Positions 24,038 through 36,800 of a stretch of DNA of 64,000 nt are shown here, piece after piece. The DNA lies in assembly GCA_905250125.1 (NCBI GenBank), contig CAJNOL010000202.1, positions 71,137 through 135,136 of the forward strand, read 5' to 3'. The notes under the pieces were generated by a model. That model had not been told where the DNA came from and searched no databases. It was given only the letters and a program-made list of their open reading frames with translations. Position numbers and translations under genes: made by a program. This stretch comes from Rotaria sordida. Taxonomy: Eukaryota; Rotifera; Eurotatoria; Philodinida; Philodinidae. The stretch's first letter is position 1. Each line of letters begins with the position of its first letter.

Positions 24038-26080
24038 CGTTTTCTTATAATTGACATCTAAAACTTTCGAAGAAAGTAAAAAAAAAGAATAGAAAAAATA
24101 ATAAAAATCTTATTTAGTTTCAGCTACTCATTGACTTTTCTCTGTTTCTCTTTTATTTTTGCGAATGAGCGAATACATTATTGGTGAATAATTAAAACCA
24201 ATAAGACATGAGGATAATTTGAATTGGGTAGTTTATGACATCTATCATTTATTCTGAGGCATACTAAGAAACATCAACTGCGATAAATACATACGTCTTG
24301 ATTTAAATAAAAAAGAAAAGGAACGAACTAATTTGCAAATGAGTGAGAAAATCATAAAAATCACTGAATCTCTATATATTGTTGGTATTGATCAACTTGC
24401 TTTGGCAGACTATATTTCATTGTAGATGAGCAATCGAAGGCAAAAATGACTTTCCTAAATAAATCTATTCTTATAAGAATAAGTAGCCTACATACTTTGA
24501 GGTACGCCGACTGTTCTAATAGAAGGAAATAGCTGTTGCAGAAGAGTTTCTTTTAACTCAAAATGTTCCTTTCTCACAACAAAATTCAATTTAAATATAC
24601 TACGTACAAAGTTTTGCATGTCTAGGCGTAACATGGACGTTCGTAAACGATCGTTTGCAACAGAAAAATATAGATATAAGACAATTGTAAATGGATCCAT
24701 ATACGATCAATGTTTACAAAGCGAAACAACCGAGAATAGATTTTGTGTACGGATTTCATACGAAAAGACGGAACTACAACAATAACCTTGTCTGCTGCAC
24801 ATGCTGTAGTCTTTAACATCATACATTAGCATGTTTAGTCGCATATGGTTGTCGTATGTCCAATTCTTGAAGCTTCTACTCAAAGCCAATGAGCAAGATT
24901 AAAGTCATTAAGAGAGAAAGCTGTATGTTCAGTGAAATTAGATTCCTTATGGTTCTTTTCTTACTCATCTCTCTTTGACGTTTGCTTACACCCATGTACT
25001 TACATATATTACACCACTTCAACAATGCTTATGTAGTAGATAACCATGTTACTACTCTCAGCAAATATAAGACTATATTTTAAAAGTACACTCAACGTCT
25101 ATTGTTCGAGATTTAGAATAGTAAGTATAATGAACAGCAAGTAGTTCTAATGCTGGTTAGATCAATTTATGAATAAATTCAATGTACAATAAATTTAAAT
25201 TATTTATAATTTTTTTTCCTGTAGTTTTTATCATTTTATAGTAGAAACTTGATAGATAGTGAACTTTTCATTTTGTTTTCGTACCATATTAGTTCATTTT
25301 AAATTGATCCTGCTGTTCAAGAGTAAAAGTTGCTACAAGATATGACAAAAACAAGCTTTTTTAACGTTGTATGATCACAATACGGTCGTGAATGATTATA
25401 AAACTCTTCGCTTTTCTTTGTATATATTTCTGGGAATATATGATCGTAATATGATGCTATATAGTACAGCAAAATGCAGTAATATAGGACAGTATATACG
25501 GACATTATATTCGTTGACATGGACTGTTCAACCTAATCCAGTTCATGAAAAACGGTGTGTTAAATTACCATATGAGGTATAAAGCAACGAAAATCGACGA
25601 TATAACATCGCTATTTTTCGTTATCCATAGAGCGGTGAAAATAGTGAAAGAAATGATGGCTGTTTGCTAATGGAAAAGGCATTTCATAAAACGGAATGAC
25701 AGCTTACGATCAAATATACCAAAAATGACCGCAGTAAAATGCCGTTTTATAGCCGTTTCGGTTCGTTAATCAACTGTTTCCGACAGTGGGAATAGTCGTT
25801 GTGAACAAATTAATGTTTTCTTATTTTCAAATTTCAACGATAGAGAATTTTCTTTTTACTAACATTTCTTCTGAAGACATTAAATCTTCAGAGATTAGTT
25901 GTGTCAGCAGTATCAATGATGTTTAAAATAAATGTTTAACTTACTTTCAAAATAAATAATATCCAAGTTCGACACTAGCATCCATAATCACAACGTCAGC
26001 CTGTGCACAATGAACGTTGAACAACAAAGTAAGACAGAAGCAGATTCTTAATAAAAAGATCTTTAACTAAGAAATGCATC
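24038..26080. other. Intergenic, VIRMA promoter side
   Basis: Upstream of VIRMA. Short frames at 24488-24889 (minus) and 25367-25582 (plus) have no recognisable domain and no convincing splice partners. Nothing else supported. Confidence 0.4.
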
Positions 26081-27600
26081 AATTCAACAAGTTGCAATAG
26101 ATGAAGTTCTAAAACAAATAGAACAAGAAGCTAAAGAAGACAATTTAATTGAAATACAAAATTTGAATGTTGAGCTTCCAATTCAATCGATTATTTTATT
26201 AACAACATTGATAGATATGCATTTATACTATGCAACAACTTAAAAAACAATTGCAGCAAAAGATAACGAAGTCAGTGAGAGTATTCCAACTGATCGCTAA
26301 GACTCTACGCATGATGATACATTGACTATGTGTCAAAAGTATAGGAAAGATGAAAAAAAAATCAAGAAGCTCGTATAATCATAATTCGTCTAAGAAACTA
26401 GGTTCTATTAGATATTCTACTTCCCAAATGGAATCAATCTTCAGTGCTGCCACTCGAACAAACAGAAAAATCGATGCTGCAGAAAACAATAAATGTAATA
26501 TGTCAATATTTAATCCAATTCTATTTATTTATGACAGTAAAACTAGCGATTTAATCAGTTGAGAATACGACAGCTTCAAAGATTTCTTAGACTGATGTTT
26601 GCTGCGAATAATACGGTCAATCTTTAATTGACTATGATTCAAATGCCAACAATAATAATGTGTATTGGTTTGATCAATTTATTATCACAGAGACGCAATG
26701 AAATGTGTTACTGTCATATAATATGAGTCTCCATGATGTTAACTTTGATCTTACAACTTGTGTCAGAGAAGAGTTAACATTGATTATATGAAAAAAAAAA
26801 AGATTTTCCTTCTGCAAGTACTTATCCAGAGACGATCAACTTACAGTTGAGATGTCAGTCCAAGGCAATGTATCAAGTCAATTAATGGCAGCCTCTTTAA
26901 TGACAATGTCACTAATCAACTAGACGAGAATTTGATAAGTAATCGATGAGTTAATTTCCAAGTCTTATACAGAAATGACTCTAAATATGATGAAACGCTT
27001 TGGCATAAAAGTTGAACATGACGATTGGTAGCATTTTTTATTCATAATTGAATAACAATATATATAACATGGTATTATGCAATAGAGGGTGATACTGATT
27101 CTGCTTCTAATTTTCTTGCTACTGGTATTATCAGAGATGAACTCAGTACGAGCAGAGGAAGCATGCATCAAGATATTGTTCAATTTGACATTCAGTCTAG
27201 CAAATCGATCAAGACTTCTACCAAAAAAATACTGAAAGCAATCGATACTGATGTAAATCATGTATCAAATGCTACGATGACTACAGCAATGGTCACACTA
27301 TTTACTGAAGGCATCCTCATTTTAAGAAATATTGGAAGTCAACGCATCAAAGAGACTGATCTTCAATAGATAATGGCCGGTGAGTTAAGAGAAATTGACG
27401 CCATAATCAAATAAAGATTGAATTATAAACTAATTATTGTAATATATGCTGTTCTGGCACCCGATATTATCACTATTGATACATACAATACTAATTCCAT
27501 AGTGATGTGCCTGTACATATTAAGGATTTAAAACGGATTAATATGACTTTTTTAGACTATTTTCAAATTCTCATCGATATCATTGAAGGAAATGGTGACA
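26080..27600 (+). pseudogene. EPSP synthase (aroA) pseudogene
   Basis: EPSP synthase joins shikimate-3-phosphate and PEP in the shikimate pathway, which animals lack. Pieces appear here in the right order. N-terminal: D-N-L-I-E-I-Q then V-E-L-P (about 26135-26185; intact enzymes have V-K-L-P-G-S-K-S, so the PEP-binding G-S-K-S is already lost). Then L-M-F-A-A-N-N-T near 26595, G-N-V-S-S-Q-L-M from 26864, D-E-L-I-S-K-S-Y-T-E-M-T-L from 26945, I-E-G-D-T-D-S-A-S-N-F-L-A from 27082 (family V-E-G-D-A-S-S-A-S-Y-F-L-A), N-I-G-S-Q-R-I-K-E-T-D at 27328-27360 (family R-V-K-E-T-E/D), I-D-T-Y from 27475, and V-P-V-H-I-K-D with F-L-D-Y-F near 27507-27570. The frame is broken by TAG, TGA and TAA just after 26920, by TAG at 27367-27369, and by several frameshifts. 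It is a dead copy, probably of horizontally acquired origin. No introns are evident. Confidence 0.85.
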
Positions 27601-28029
27601 ATTATTGGTCTAATAAATCAAATACTTATTTATTCAAATTGATTAGTGCTCTCGTTGAAAGAATGCGTTTTTTAATCTATATTAAATATACCTCGTAATA
27701 GTGAGTTCGAATCAAAATGGATTATTTTTTATTTAATAAATACATTTCATCAACTCATTTCATGGTTCAATGCGTATTTGTGTTGCGACAGTATTAAGAC
27801 TTAAGATGGATGTATCATCAAAAACTTTATTTTTTTTCGTTCATATATTTGTTTATATGTATGGAATTCTGTTGTTTTTTGATTATTTAAATAAAATGTT
27901 GATATAAACATGACTTTTGTTGAACATCATAATGGTATCATTAATGTTTCATCTGTAGAAATCAATATCGATGAAATCTTTTCAGACTCTAACGAAATAA
28001 TCATTGAATCAGATGTAGCAACATATATT

Positions 28030-28529
28030 ACTTGAAGTTCTAATGTTCGTTTCATGATATCATGTAAATAGTTTGACCGATCATTTCTTAACTTTGCTAT
28101 CTATTCATAAACCGTAATTGCTATAAATAGTGACTGCTCAGAATTATTCTTCATAGCCGTTACCCATTCGATCAGTAATCGACTTGTTTCATTTTCATTT
28201 GTTGTATTGAATACCTAATAAATATGTAAATCCAAATAACATTGCTTACATGAACAAGTCAATTGTTCAGGTTGACGAAGAAAATAAAGTAATGTATAAC
28301 GTCGATTGTAAATATCAACATCAACTGATAAATGAGAGTCACTGGTAAATAAATCATTTTCTCTATATAATCAATAGTTTTTTGCACTAGTAATAAAGAA
28401 TAAGTAAAGAAAAAGTACTATGATCTGAATAAGATGATTTGTCATTCTGCAAGAATTCTAAATGAAAATGCAATTCACAATAACCAACAAATATTAATAC
28501 CAACTGACGAATACAATCGTGAAAAGAGA
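28030..28529 (-). pseudogene. Decayed gene fragment, unknown family
   Basis: Three blocks look like exons on the minus strand. Block a, 28419-28529, is bounded by TTCTAG and GTACTT and encodes a Leu/Phe/His-rich helix (V-G-Y-C-E-L-H-F-H-L-E-F). Block b, about 28260-28360, follows TATATAG, ends at GTAAGC, and encodes V-D-I-Y-N-R-R-Y-T-L-L-Y-F-L-R-Q-P. Block c, about 28030-28215, follows ATTAG and encodes S-R-L-L-I-E-W-V-T-A-M-K-N-N. Block c has an in-frame TAG after V-Y-E, and blocks a and b do not join in phase, so the copy is probably dead. I do not recognise the protein. Confidence 0.4.
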
Positions 28530-31500
28530 CTAGAACAGAATAAGTGTACAAATGAAAACACTCGTTAAATGATAAGATAATGAAGAATATTAAAAAAAAA
28601 GATAATAATTCTATTCATCAGGAATTGCTACGTTGCTCTCTAAAAAACTTGTAATTATCCATTGAAATGCATATTATGTTCAAGTACAAAATATTGCCAA
28701 AGATCCTCATCCTAATCAAAGCCACAACTCAAAAAGGATCAGAAACGACAATCTTCATTAGAAAAAGATAGGTAATTCTTATATTGTTATAACATACAAT
28801 TAAGATACTGAATCACCATATACCAATGAATTTCTACGCACTGAAGATTTTCTTTTTTTGGTATAACGACGATACAACGTATTATTTTTTGATCGATAGC
28901 ACAAAAGTTGAAAGTATCTTTGTAAATCATAGTAAAAACATTTTTATTTTGAAGATATACAAGAGGAGAGAGAGAGATGAAAACCATATAACAACAAAAA
29001 AACATATCTTAACACAAGATCATATAAGAAGAAGTCACGTCATAAACAATAGATTTATAGCTTTGTATGAGATCAAATGATTACAGTAGTAAATTATTAC
29101 AATCTACAATGAAATAGACAACAATAAATCATCGTTTAATTGTTCAGCTTGTATTTATACATTCTAGGATGTGTTTACAATAAAATAAGGTTTTAATCGC
29201 ATATTAAACATCATTTTCGTCGCATGTTATACGAGAGCGGGATAATATTTAATTACTTTTTTGCTTATTTTCCGTATTGAATGTGTTGTAATAGCATGGT
29301 ATATTGTAACAATTAAAAAGAGCTGTCCGTAGTAATATGAATCAATTGCTCTTAGAAGTGACTAGTGATCGTATTGTGAAATAAAATTTAAATTAACTCT
29401 TAATGCATTTTAATGTTACTACCTAGTAAAAATTTTGTGACGCATACAGTAGAGAAAATTTTTGATATAAGAGAAGTGCGACTAATTAACCATCATTGAT
29501 TCCAATTTTAATCAAGAGCTTCTGGATATTCATTTATAATACGAGTAAATAGGGGAAATATCAAAATAATTCATTGCATATGTCATTAACGTCGGATGTT
29601 TAAACCATTTTTACGGTGTCTGATAAAAAGACAACCATCTTTGTGTTCGCTTGATAAGAAACAATTACTGAGCACATTCTTACAATTTCATTTTGCTCTA
29701 TAGTTGTTTTTGTGTGACTATCTAGCTTGATTAGACTTAAGTTATTGCTTTGTCATTAACTTCATCATATTTTTTCATTTTGTCTCAACTTCTCTCGATA
29801 ATATACTTATTGTCAGTTCTAACTATTGTACATTCATAAGAAAACGATATTTTTCGACGCAAAATTAATACATTACTTCATTATTATTAGGTACCATATA
29901 GTTTTCATTCATATTCGTGCAAATATCTTGTTGGATCTTCAAACAAACCTAATTCATATGAAGTCTTGTTCGTTTTAGTACATGGCCTTGTTTTGATTAT
30001 TAGTTTCATGAAATTTGAATTAATCAAGTGATAAATGTAAAAAACAGGATATAAGTTTTCAGCTCGTCGATGAATCACTTAGGTTGTATTTTTTTTCCAA
30101 AAGTTTGTTATTAGGTGTGATTGAAAGAAGTAGTAATATGAGAATGTTGGTATTAACTATAAGAGTGTTTCATAATAAGCCTGTTGTGATGTACGAAATA
30201 ACATTTATCATGTTTGAATGATACGATTATAACACTGATCCAGAAAACATGGTTTTGCATCAAGAAATACACTTTAATATAAGAATATTTTTACAGGCTA
30301 GGCTTCGTACTCAGTAAGCAGAATTTTTGCAGATGTCTTTATAATTATCTCAACTATTTATTGTTGTTTGTTCTTCTTAAATTTATGTACATTTTTTTAA
30401 GGAATTGTCAATAGCATTAACATATTCGAGGATTGAGCAATTCCTTGTTTATATCATCATATTCGAATGGTTTAGATAATTTTATTCACTAATTGAGAGA
30501 GATTCAAGTTTAGTTTTACATCTTAACCACAGAAACTGTCTGCCCATTATAATTCCAACTTGTCAGAAGAAGAATAATAAGCATTACGTCACATTGTATT
30601 GTAAAACTGTAAAAATTTTAAAGAAATGATTGTGGCCGGCTTGGTTCAGCACAATACTATTGGAAATAAAGAAAACAATCATCCCCTATATTGTTATGTT
30701 TTGGAACAATTAAATTTAAAAATCAGTATTAAATCGATTAATTTCTGTTCTGAAATGACGATGTATTGATTGTTAAGTTTAATAACGTGAATATGCTTAT
30801 TACTCGTTCCTCTTTTTGAGTTGTTGCGACGTTAATGATAAAAAGATCGTCCTTTGTAATTATTATTCTATCGTATAACTTTACTCCGAGATAAATAAAG
30901 TGAAGAGATGAAGCGGTCAAATTGATGAACCGACTATTGTATATAATAGTTTAATAGTATTAGCTCTCGAAAGTGTAATTAAATGTTGAAAGGATGTCGC
31001 TTTGTTCATGGTTATATCGATCACTTATACGTAAAAGAAACATTAAAAAATATTCGAAGAAATATTATCATTTAAGGGTTTGGTATGCAATGATTAGAAA
31101 AGGCAATCATAAGCAGTTCTAAACAATTAAGGCGTACAAATGTTTTATCGACATCTACTAAACAGTTAGATGCCATTACGATACATTTTGATTGAGATAT
31201 CAGATCTATTCTCTAGTTTTTGGTATGGGTAAATTTTGATAGTATCGTTTTATTGTACTTAATAGAAGTGTGGATTGAATCTATTTTCTACGCAAAGATG
31301 AAATCCATTTTAAAATATATATGCCACTTATGCATTGTATTCTGAGACTAAAGAGAGGGCGCTATCAGTCGTCAAGTATTACAACTTGTTTGCCAATCAT
31401 TTTCTCTAATATTCATTCACCATAACAAGCGACTGATCATTGTCTAATACAATCTAGAAAAGTAATTGAATAGATTCGAAACATATTATTGCAAATTTTG

Positions 31501-32205
31501 ATATTTTTCCGATGACTAGTAAGAAAAAAAACGGACTAACTATGCACAATACAGTCATCATTTAAAATAAATCTATGGCAGTAATAACAATGTTTTAGTC
31601 TTAGTTTATTTTGAACATAGCGCCCACACTCTTGAATGTGATTAACACAACAACTAGCATGGTGGGTGGGGCAAGAGTAAGAATATCGTCTAAATTAAAC
31701 AAATACCGATGCTTAAATCAGTTTTTTTTACCAGCAAATCCTCTTTGTTCATAAACATGATAGTTAATTATTACATATAATATCTATCGCATAATTCTAA
31801 TCATATTTAGATCCAAAATTTGGTTATATAATATCGTACTGTTAACACTCACAATGATCATTCATAAGAAAAGAACATAACGTTTCCATAACGTGAGAAT
31901 AGCTGATCTTCTTAATATTGAATGACAATAATGGGAAGTGCTAATTTTTTTTTACATTGAAGCACATAGCGACAAATTATTTTCGTATGAGTACATCAAT
32001 GACTTTATAAAGGACAGATTATGACATTTAATTTATTAGCTGAAACATTTCACAATATTTTTAAATTCATTATTTTGATAATGTAACTAATGTTGCACTT
32101 GGCTCATTGTTCAATTAATACGAGACCGATATGTATGTGTAGATATAAAGATCGCAATTATCAGCTGATAACTTTCCCACAAATCTTGAAAGCAACAGCT
32201 AACGT
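28530..32205. other. Gene-poor region, nothing firm
   Basis: No frame above about 85 codons and no recognisable domain. A short block near 29900-29990 on the minus strand (L-F-E-D-P-T-R-Y-L-H-E-Y) looks like an old coding remnant but is too short to name. Confidence 0.4.
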
Positions 32206-32277
32206 GCCTCTATAGCTCAGTGGTAGAGCGCCAGTCTTGTAAACTGGAGGTCCGTAGTTCGATCCTGCGTGGAGGCA
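32206..32277 (+). tRNA. tRNA-Thr (anticodon TGT)
   Basis: 72 nt without intron. The acceptor stem GCCTCTA pairs with TGGAGGC (one T-G pair), discriminator A. The D-arm carries TAGCTCAGTGGTAGAG (A box). The anticodon stem CCAGT/ACTGG closes the loop CTTGTAA with anticodon TGT, reading ACA. The T-arm contains GTTCGATCC (B box). All three boxes and stems are intact, so it should be transcribed by RNA polymerase III. Confidence 0.95.
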
Positions 32278-32282
32278 TTATC

Positions 32283-32290
32283 TTTTTTTT
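32283..32290 (+). terminator. Pol III T-run terminator
   Basis: A run of eight T on the coding strand five bases after the tRNA. Confidence 0.85.
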
Positions 32291-33830
32291 TATGCATTCT
32301 TCTTTTTTTTTTCTATACAGATAAACAACTGAAGTTATTTGTATACTGTAAAACGAGTTTTAAACACCATAGCTTAATTAAAAACAAATTAAATAAACGA
32401 GTCTAATATAAAAGTTATAATTTTTTAAAATTTGATGTGCCAACCGGATTGCAATGACTTCATACATTTGAAATAATTTTATTATCGAAACTATTTGTTC
32501 TAACCTTTAGAAATTCTGATGCATCTAATTGTTTATTGCCTGATTAGTTACTTAAGGAGATTCCTTCCCTTTCTTGGCACTATTACACGAGGACTCATCA
32601 GAATAATTTGAAAATTTCAGGATAGATAAATCTCGATGAGTAGAACAAAAGTTATCATAGATTCAAAATTTCTAAACATTTTCTTCTAGCACCTTTCGGA
32701 GTTACAGAGGGAAAAAGTCGTCCTTCAGTCGCCTCGCTTATTCAGCTGCAATATGTCTGATAGAGTTCAAAGTTTTTTTGTGCAGATACTAGACTCTGTT
32801 TGGGCTGTCTATCTTTTTGTCGTTTTCTTTTTATCTTTTTCCATTGGAATAAGAAGATCAAAATATTGAGTATATTCCAACAATGCATTTTATGTTTTTT
32901 TTAACTGCAGCATTGTTTTTGGTGAATCCTGGCAAACACTTCTGTTACATCATATTTTTCGAACAACGAAAAAGAAGGCACCATAAACATTTTCTAGTAT
33001 AAGTAGAAGAAAGTTGTAGCTTGATCAGGCACGCCATAATTGAGAAACGGGGGCTATTCTAATTTTTTTTTCAAAAAAACTCATTTTTCACAAACGATGA
33101 AATAGCTTGTAAATTTTGATGTCTTTTTTTCAGTGAAAATATTCCATCTTTTTCGGTTTATTGACTTTTTCTATACTTATATTAATTCTTGAAATATGTC
33201 CATTGGATAGAGAATACTGCGAAATGTATATAGAGCAGAAAAAAAACCAGAAATGGAAAAATCTAAAAATTTTCGGTCATGAAGGGCAGGTCTTCATTAA
33301 GCTTCCAAATTGATTGTATAAAGTTTTAAAATATTATAATCATACGTAATTTTTAACAAGTATAATATGTCAATTTGATCAATACATATGATAAGGTAAG
33401 AAATTAAATTGAAAAAACAAAAGTAAATTCAAATTTAATGACAGCATCAATCGTGTTTTTCGACTTCAGTATGAAAATTAGAAAGACCAATTTCAAATCA
33501 ATTGTAAAAAATGTGTTCATAATTGATATTTTACCAAATAGTAAACTATTAAATATGAATGTGTTTCATTATTTGTTAGATCGAATCGTAAACATTCCCA
33601 AAATACTGTTACATTTAACTACAAATTGAAATATATTAGTGCTAGTCCTATTTATTTGTCTATGTTTGTCAGATGATGCGTAGAGAAAGCCACAGCAACA
33701 TGTAAACAACTAATCAATGAAAAAAATAAAGACGACAAAACAAACACTCGACATTGACAATAGAATAGAGAGGAAAAGGCCATACACAAAAACACATTCA
33801 TATCTATGCTGTCAGGGTATTTAACGTGGA
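32291..33830. other. Intergenic, nothing recognised
   Basis: Between the tRNA and the myosin 3' end. Only short frames; the last 200 bp or so are probably myosin 3' untranslated region. Confidence 0.4.
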
Positions 33831-36800
33831 CGAACAGAACTACTGCGAACCATAGAAGCAGCTCGTACGGCAGTTGATTCACGGTAATCATCCTAAACAA
33901 AATGAACATAGGGTGAAAAAGATTACTTTTCAAAGATTATCAACTTACAGTTCCTGTAGTACGATTGGCACTAACAGTCGAACGATTTTTGGTACGTAGT
34001 TTGGTCAATTGGTTTTCAGCAACATCAGCACGTTCAGATGAATCCTCTGCAAATTAGAATTGTATACTTTTTGTTTCTCATCTGCGTTTTGAGTAACTTA
34101 CCAAGATCTGATTGAGCTTTGCGATATTTGGCTAGATTAAGTGCAGCAATTTCCTCTACATTAAAGAAACAATAAATTCGTTGAAATAAATCAGAAGGAA
34201 ATAATTTTTAAAATACACACCAGCTTCTTCAACTTGACGTTTGTATACTTTAATCTTATTCTGTAATTTCTCTGTAAGATCTTGCAAACGTAAATGATTC
34301 TTGCGATCTTCTTCAACTTGGAATACAAGCTCTTTCAAACGTCGATCATTCTTACGTAATTCTTTGAGTGTTTCTTGATGACGATGTTGTTCCATTTCGT
34401 TTTCATTTTCTAATTCATGAATCTAAATATAATCGATAAATATATTAAAATTTCAACAACAAATTTTTATTTCATATAATACGTACACGTTGTTCAAGTT
34501 TGGCAATGATACGTTTACCACCTTTAAGTACATTGCCTTCAGCCTCGTCAAGACGTGTTTGAAGATCCTTGACTTGTTGTTCAAGTCCTTTGCGTAATCG
34601 TTCAACACTGATAGAATGCTCTTGTTCTCTACGTAATTCTTCGGCAAGACGAGCAGTATCCGCTTCTGAAATATTCAACATAGAATACTATTTATTTTCT
34701 TTATCTATCACACTTACCAGCCTTCTTTGAACGTTCCTCAACATTTTTCAATTCAGCTACGGCTTCATCCAAATCAGATTGCATTGCAGTTACTGTTGCT
34801 TCAAGTTGTCGTCGTTGTGAAGCTAATGTAGCATTGTGTGTGCTTACTTCACTAATTCGATCAGCAGCGTCATGTAGTTCACTTTCGGCAGCTCTACGTG
34901 CTCGTTCAGCTTGGTCTAAGGCTGTTCGTAATTCTTCAAGTTCACCAACAATAAGATTAGCACGACGTTCAGCTGCTGCAGCTGCTTCACGAGCTTCATC
35001 GCGTTGTTGTTGTTCATGTTCGACTTGAGTTTGTAATTCCGACACAGCCTGTTGTAGTCTTTTAAGTGTTTTTTGTAACTCGGTATTTGTACGATTTGCA
35101 TGATCTAATGCAGATTCGAGTTCATTGATGTCTGATTCGAGTTTCTTTTTCTAAAAGACGACAAAAAGAAAAACAACAATTACCAAAACAAAATGATAAA
35201 AATAGTTTCCTCTTTTGTTAATACCTGTTTAAGAGCTTCGGCTTTGGCTCGAGTTTCTGCTTCCAAACTGGCTTGCATTGATTCGATAGCACGTGCATGA
35301 TTTCGTCGAGTAGTTTCAAATTCTTCTTCTTTTTCATGAATACGTCGATCAATTTCTTGACGAACAGTGCTCAATTCCATTTGAGCACGAAGTACTTTAG
35401 CTTCTTCCTGTTCGAGTGCTGATTCGGCTTCTTCTAATGCAAGTTGAATTTCTTCTTTTTCTAATTCAGCACGTTTACGAGCCTTGTCTAATTCGTGTAA
35501 TCTATCAAAATTAAATTCTCATTATCCATCGCACTTTAAAATCTATGATAGTTTTTTATTCCTTTTTTTTCTGTGTTACAATACAATCGAATGTATGGCT
35601 GATTCTATGTTTTTCAGAGATAGTATACAGTCTTGTTGAAAATGATGAAATGTGGTTTAGAGGAATATTACTGAAATTCACACTCGGAAACGATTTTTAA
35701 TTGTTTACAAATATTGAAATCTCAAACAACAATCCATAATTATGACTATTGAATATATTGTTGAAGAAAATGAGTAATAAAAAAAAAAGATTATGTATGT
35801 ACAGAATTTTGTCTTTTTAGAATTCATCATGTATGAGATTGTTACGCCAAGAAGAAAAAGCTTTCTTAATTTCTTCAAGTCAATGTCGAATGAAACATAT
35901 GCAAGTTATCAAACTTATTAAATATCAAATTTCAATTAGATTTGAACTCAAAATCAGATTAGATTATAAAATGAAGTATAATACTAGTTACTTTTCTTAT
36001 GTTTACTATTTCTTTCACACTAAATATGTCATTCGAGGTGATTGTATTTTCTTCAAAAGTTAAAATACATTTTGGATACATTTTTTTAAAATTTTTATGA
36101 CATCGGATGTCTTGTCTGTCTATTTTATTGTCACGTAAATTAATTGCTACATCCTCTTACCCCTTTCCACCATCGGTTAATTGATCCGTAAGATCCTAAA
36201 TGAAATGAAGATCAATATATATTTACATATGAACTATACATTCTACCTTAATTTCATCAGCCAAATTTTTGTTTTCTTTACGAAGAGCTTCAATTTGTTC
36301 ATGTGACTCTTCGTATTGATTTCTAATTTTAAATAATTCTGTTGAGAATTGACGTGCTTCTTTTTGTGAAGCTTCCAATTCGACTGTAATATCTTCACAT
36401 TTTTGCTTCCATTCATTGATAAGTTTATCAAATTGTTTTTGTTTCTTATCCATAGTTGAAGCATCTATAAAAGAGAGAAATTAATTTTTATTATATATGA
36501 ATATTATTTACTTACTAGCATTAGCACGTTCAACATCAACCATTAAATCTTCGACTTCACCTTGTAAACGAGCTTTAACTTTTTCTAATGCATTACATTT
36601 TGATAAAGCTGCTTCAACTTGTTCTTCAGCTTCCGATAATTTTGCTGCTAATTTACGTTTTGCTTCTTCAAGTTCTTCGGCACGAGCCATACCTAGTTAG
36701 TAAGAAATAAAATGAAATAAATCGAATGGTACCAATTTATTAACCTTCAGATTCATAACGAGATCGCCATTGTTGAGCGTCAGCACCGAGTTTAGCTACT

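Noticed and set aside
34834-35028. Plus-strand Ser/Ala/Arg-rich ORF opposite the myosin rod
   Set aside because: Antisense shadow of the coiled-coil codons.
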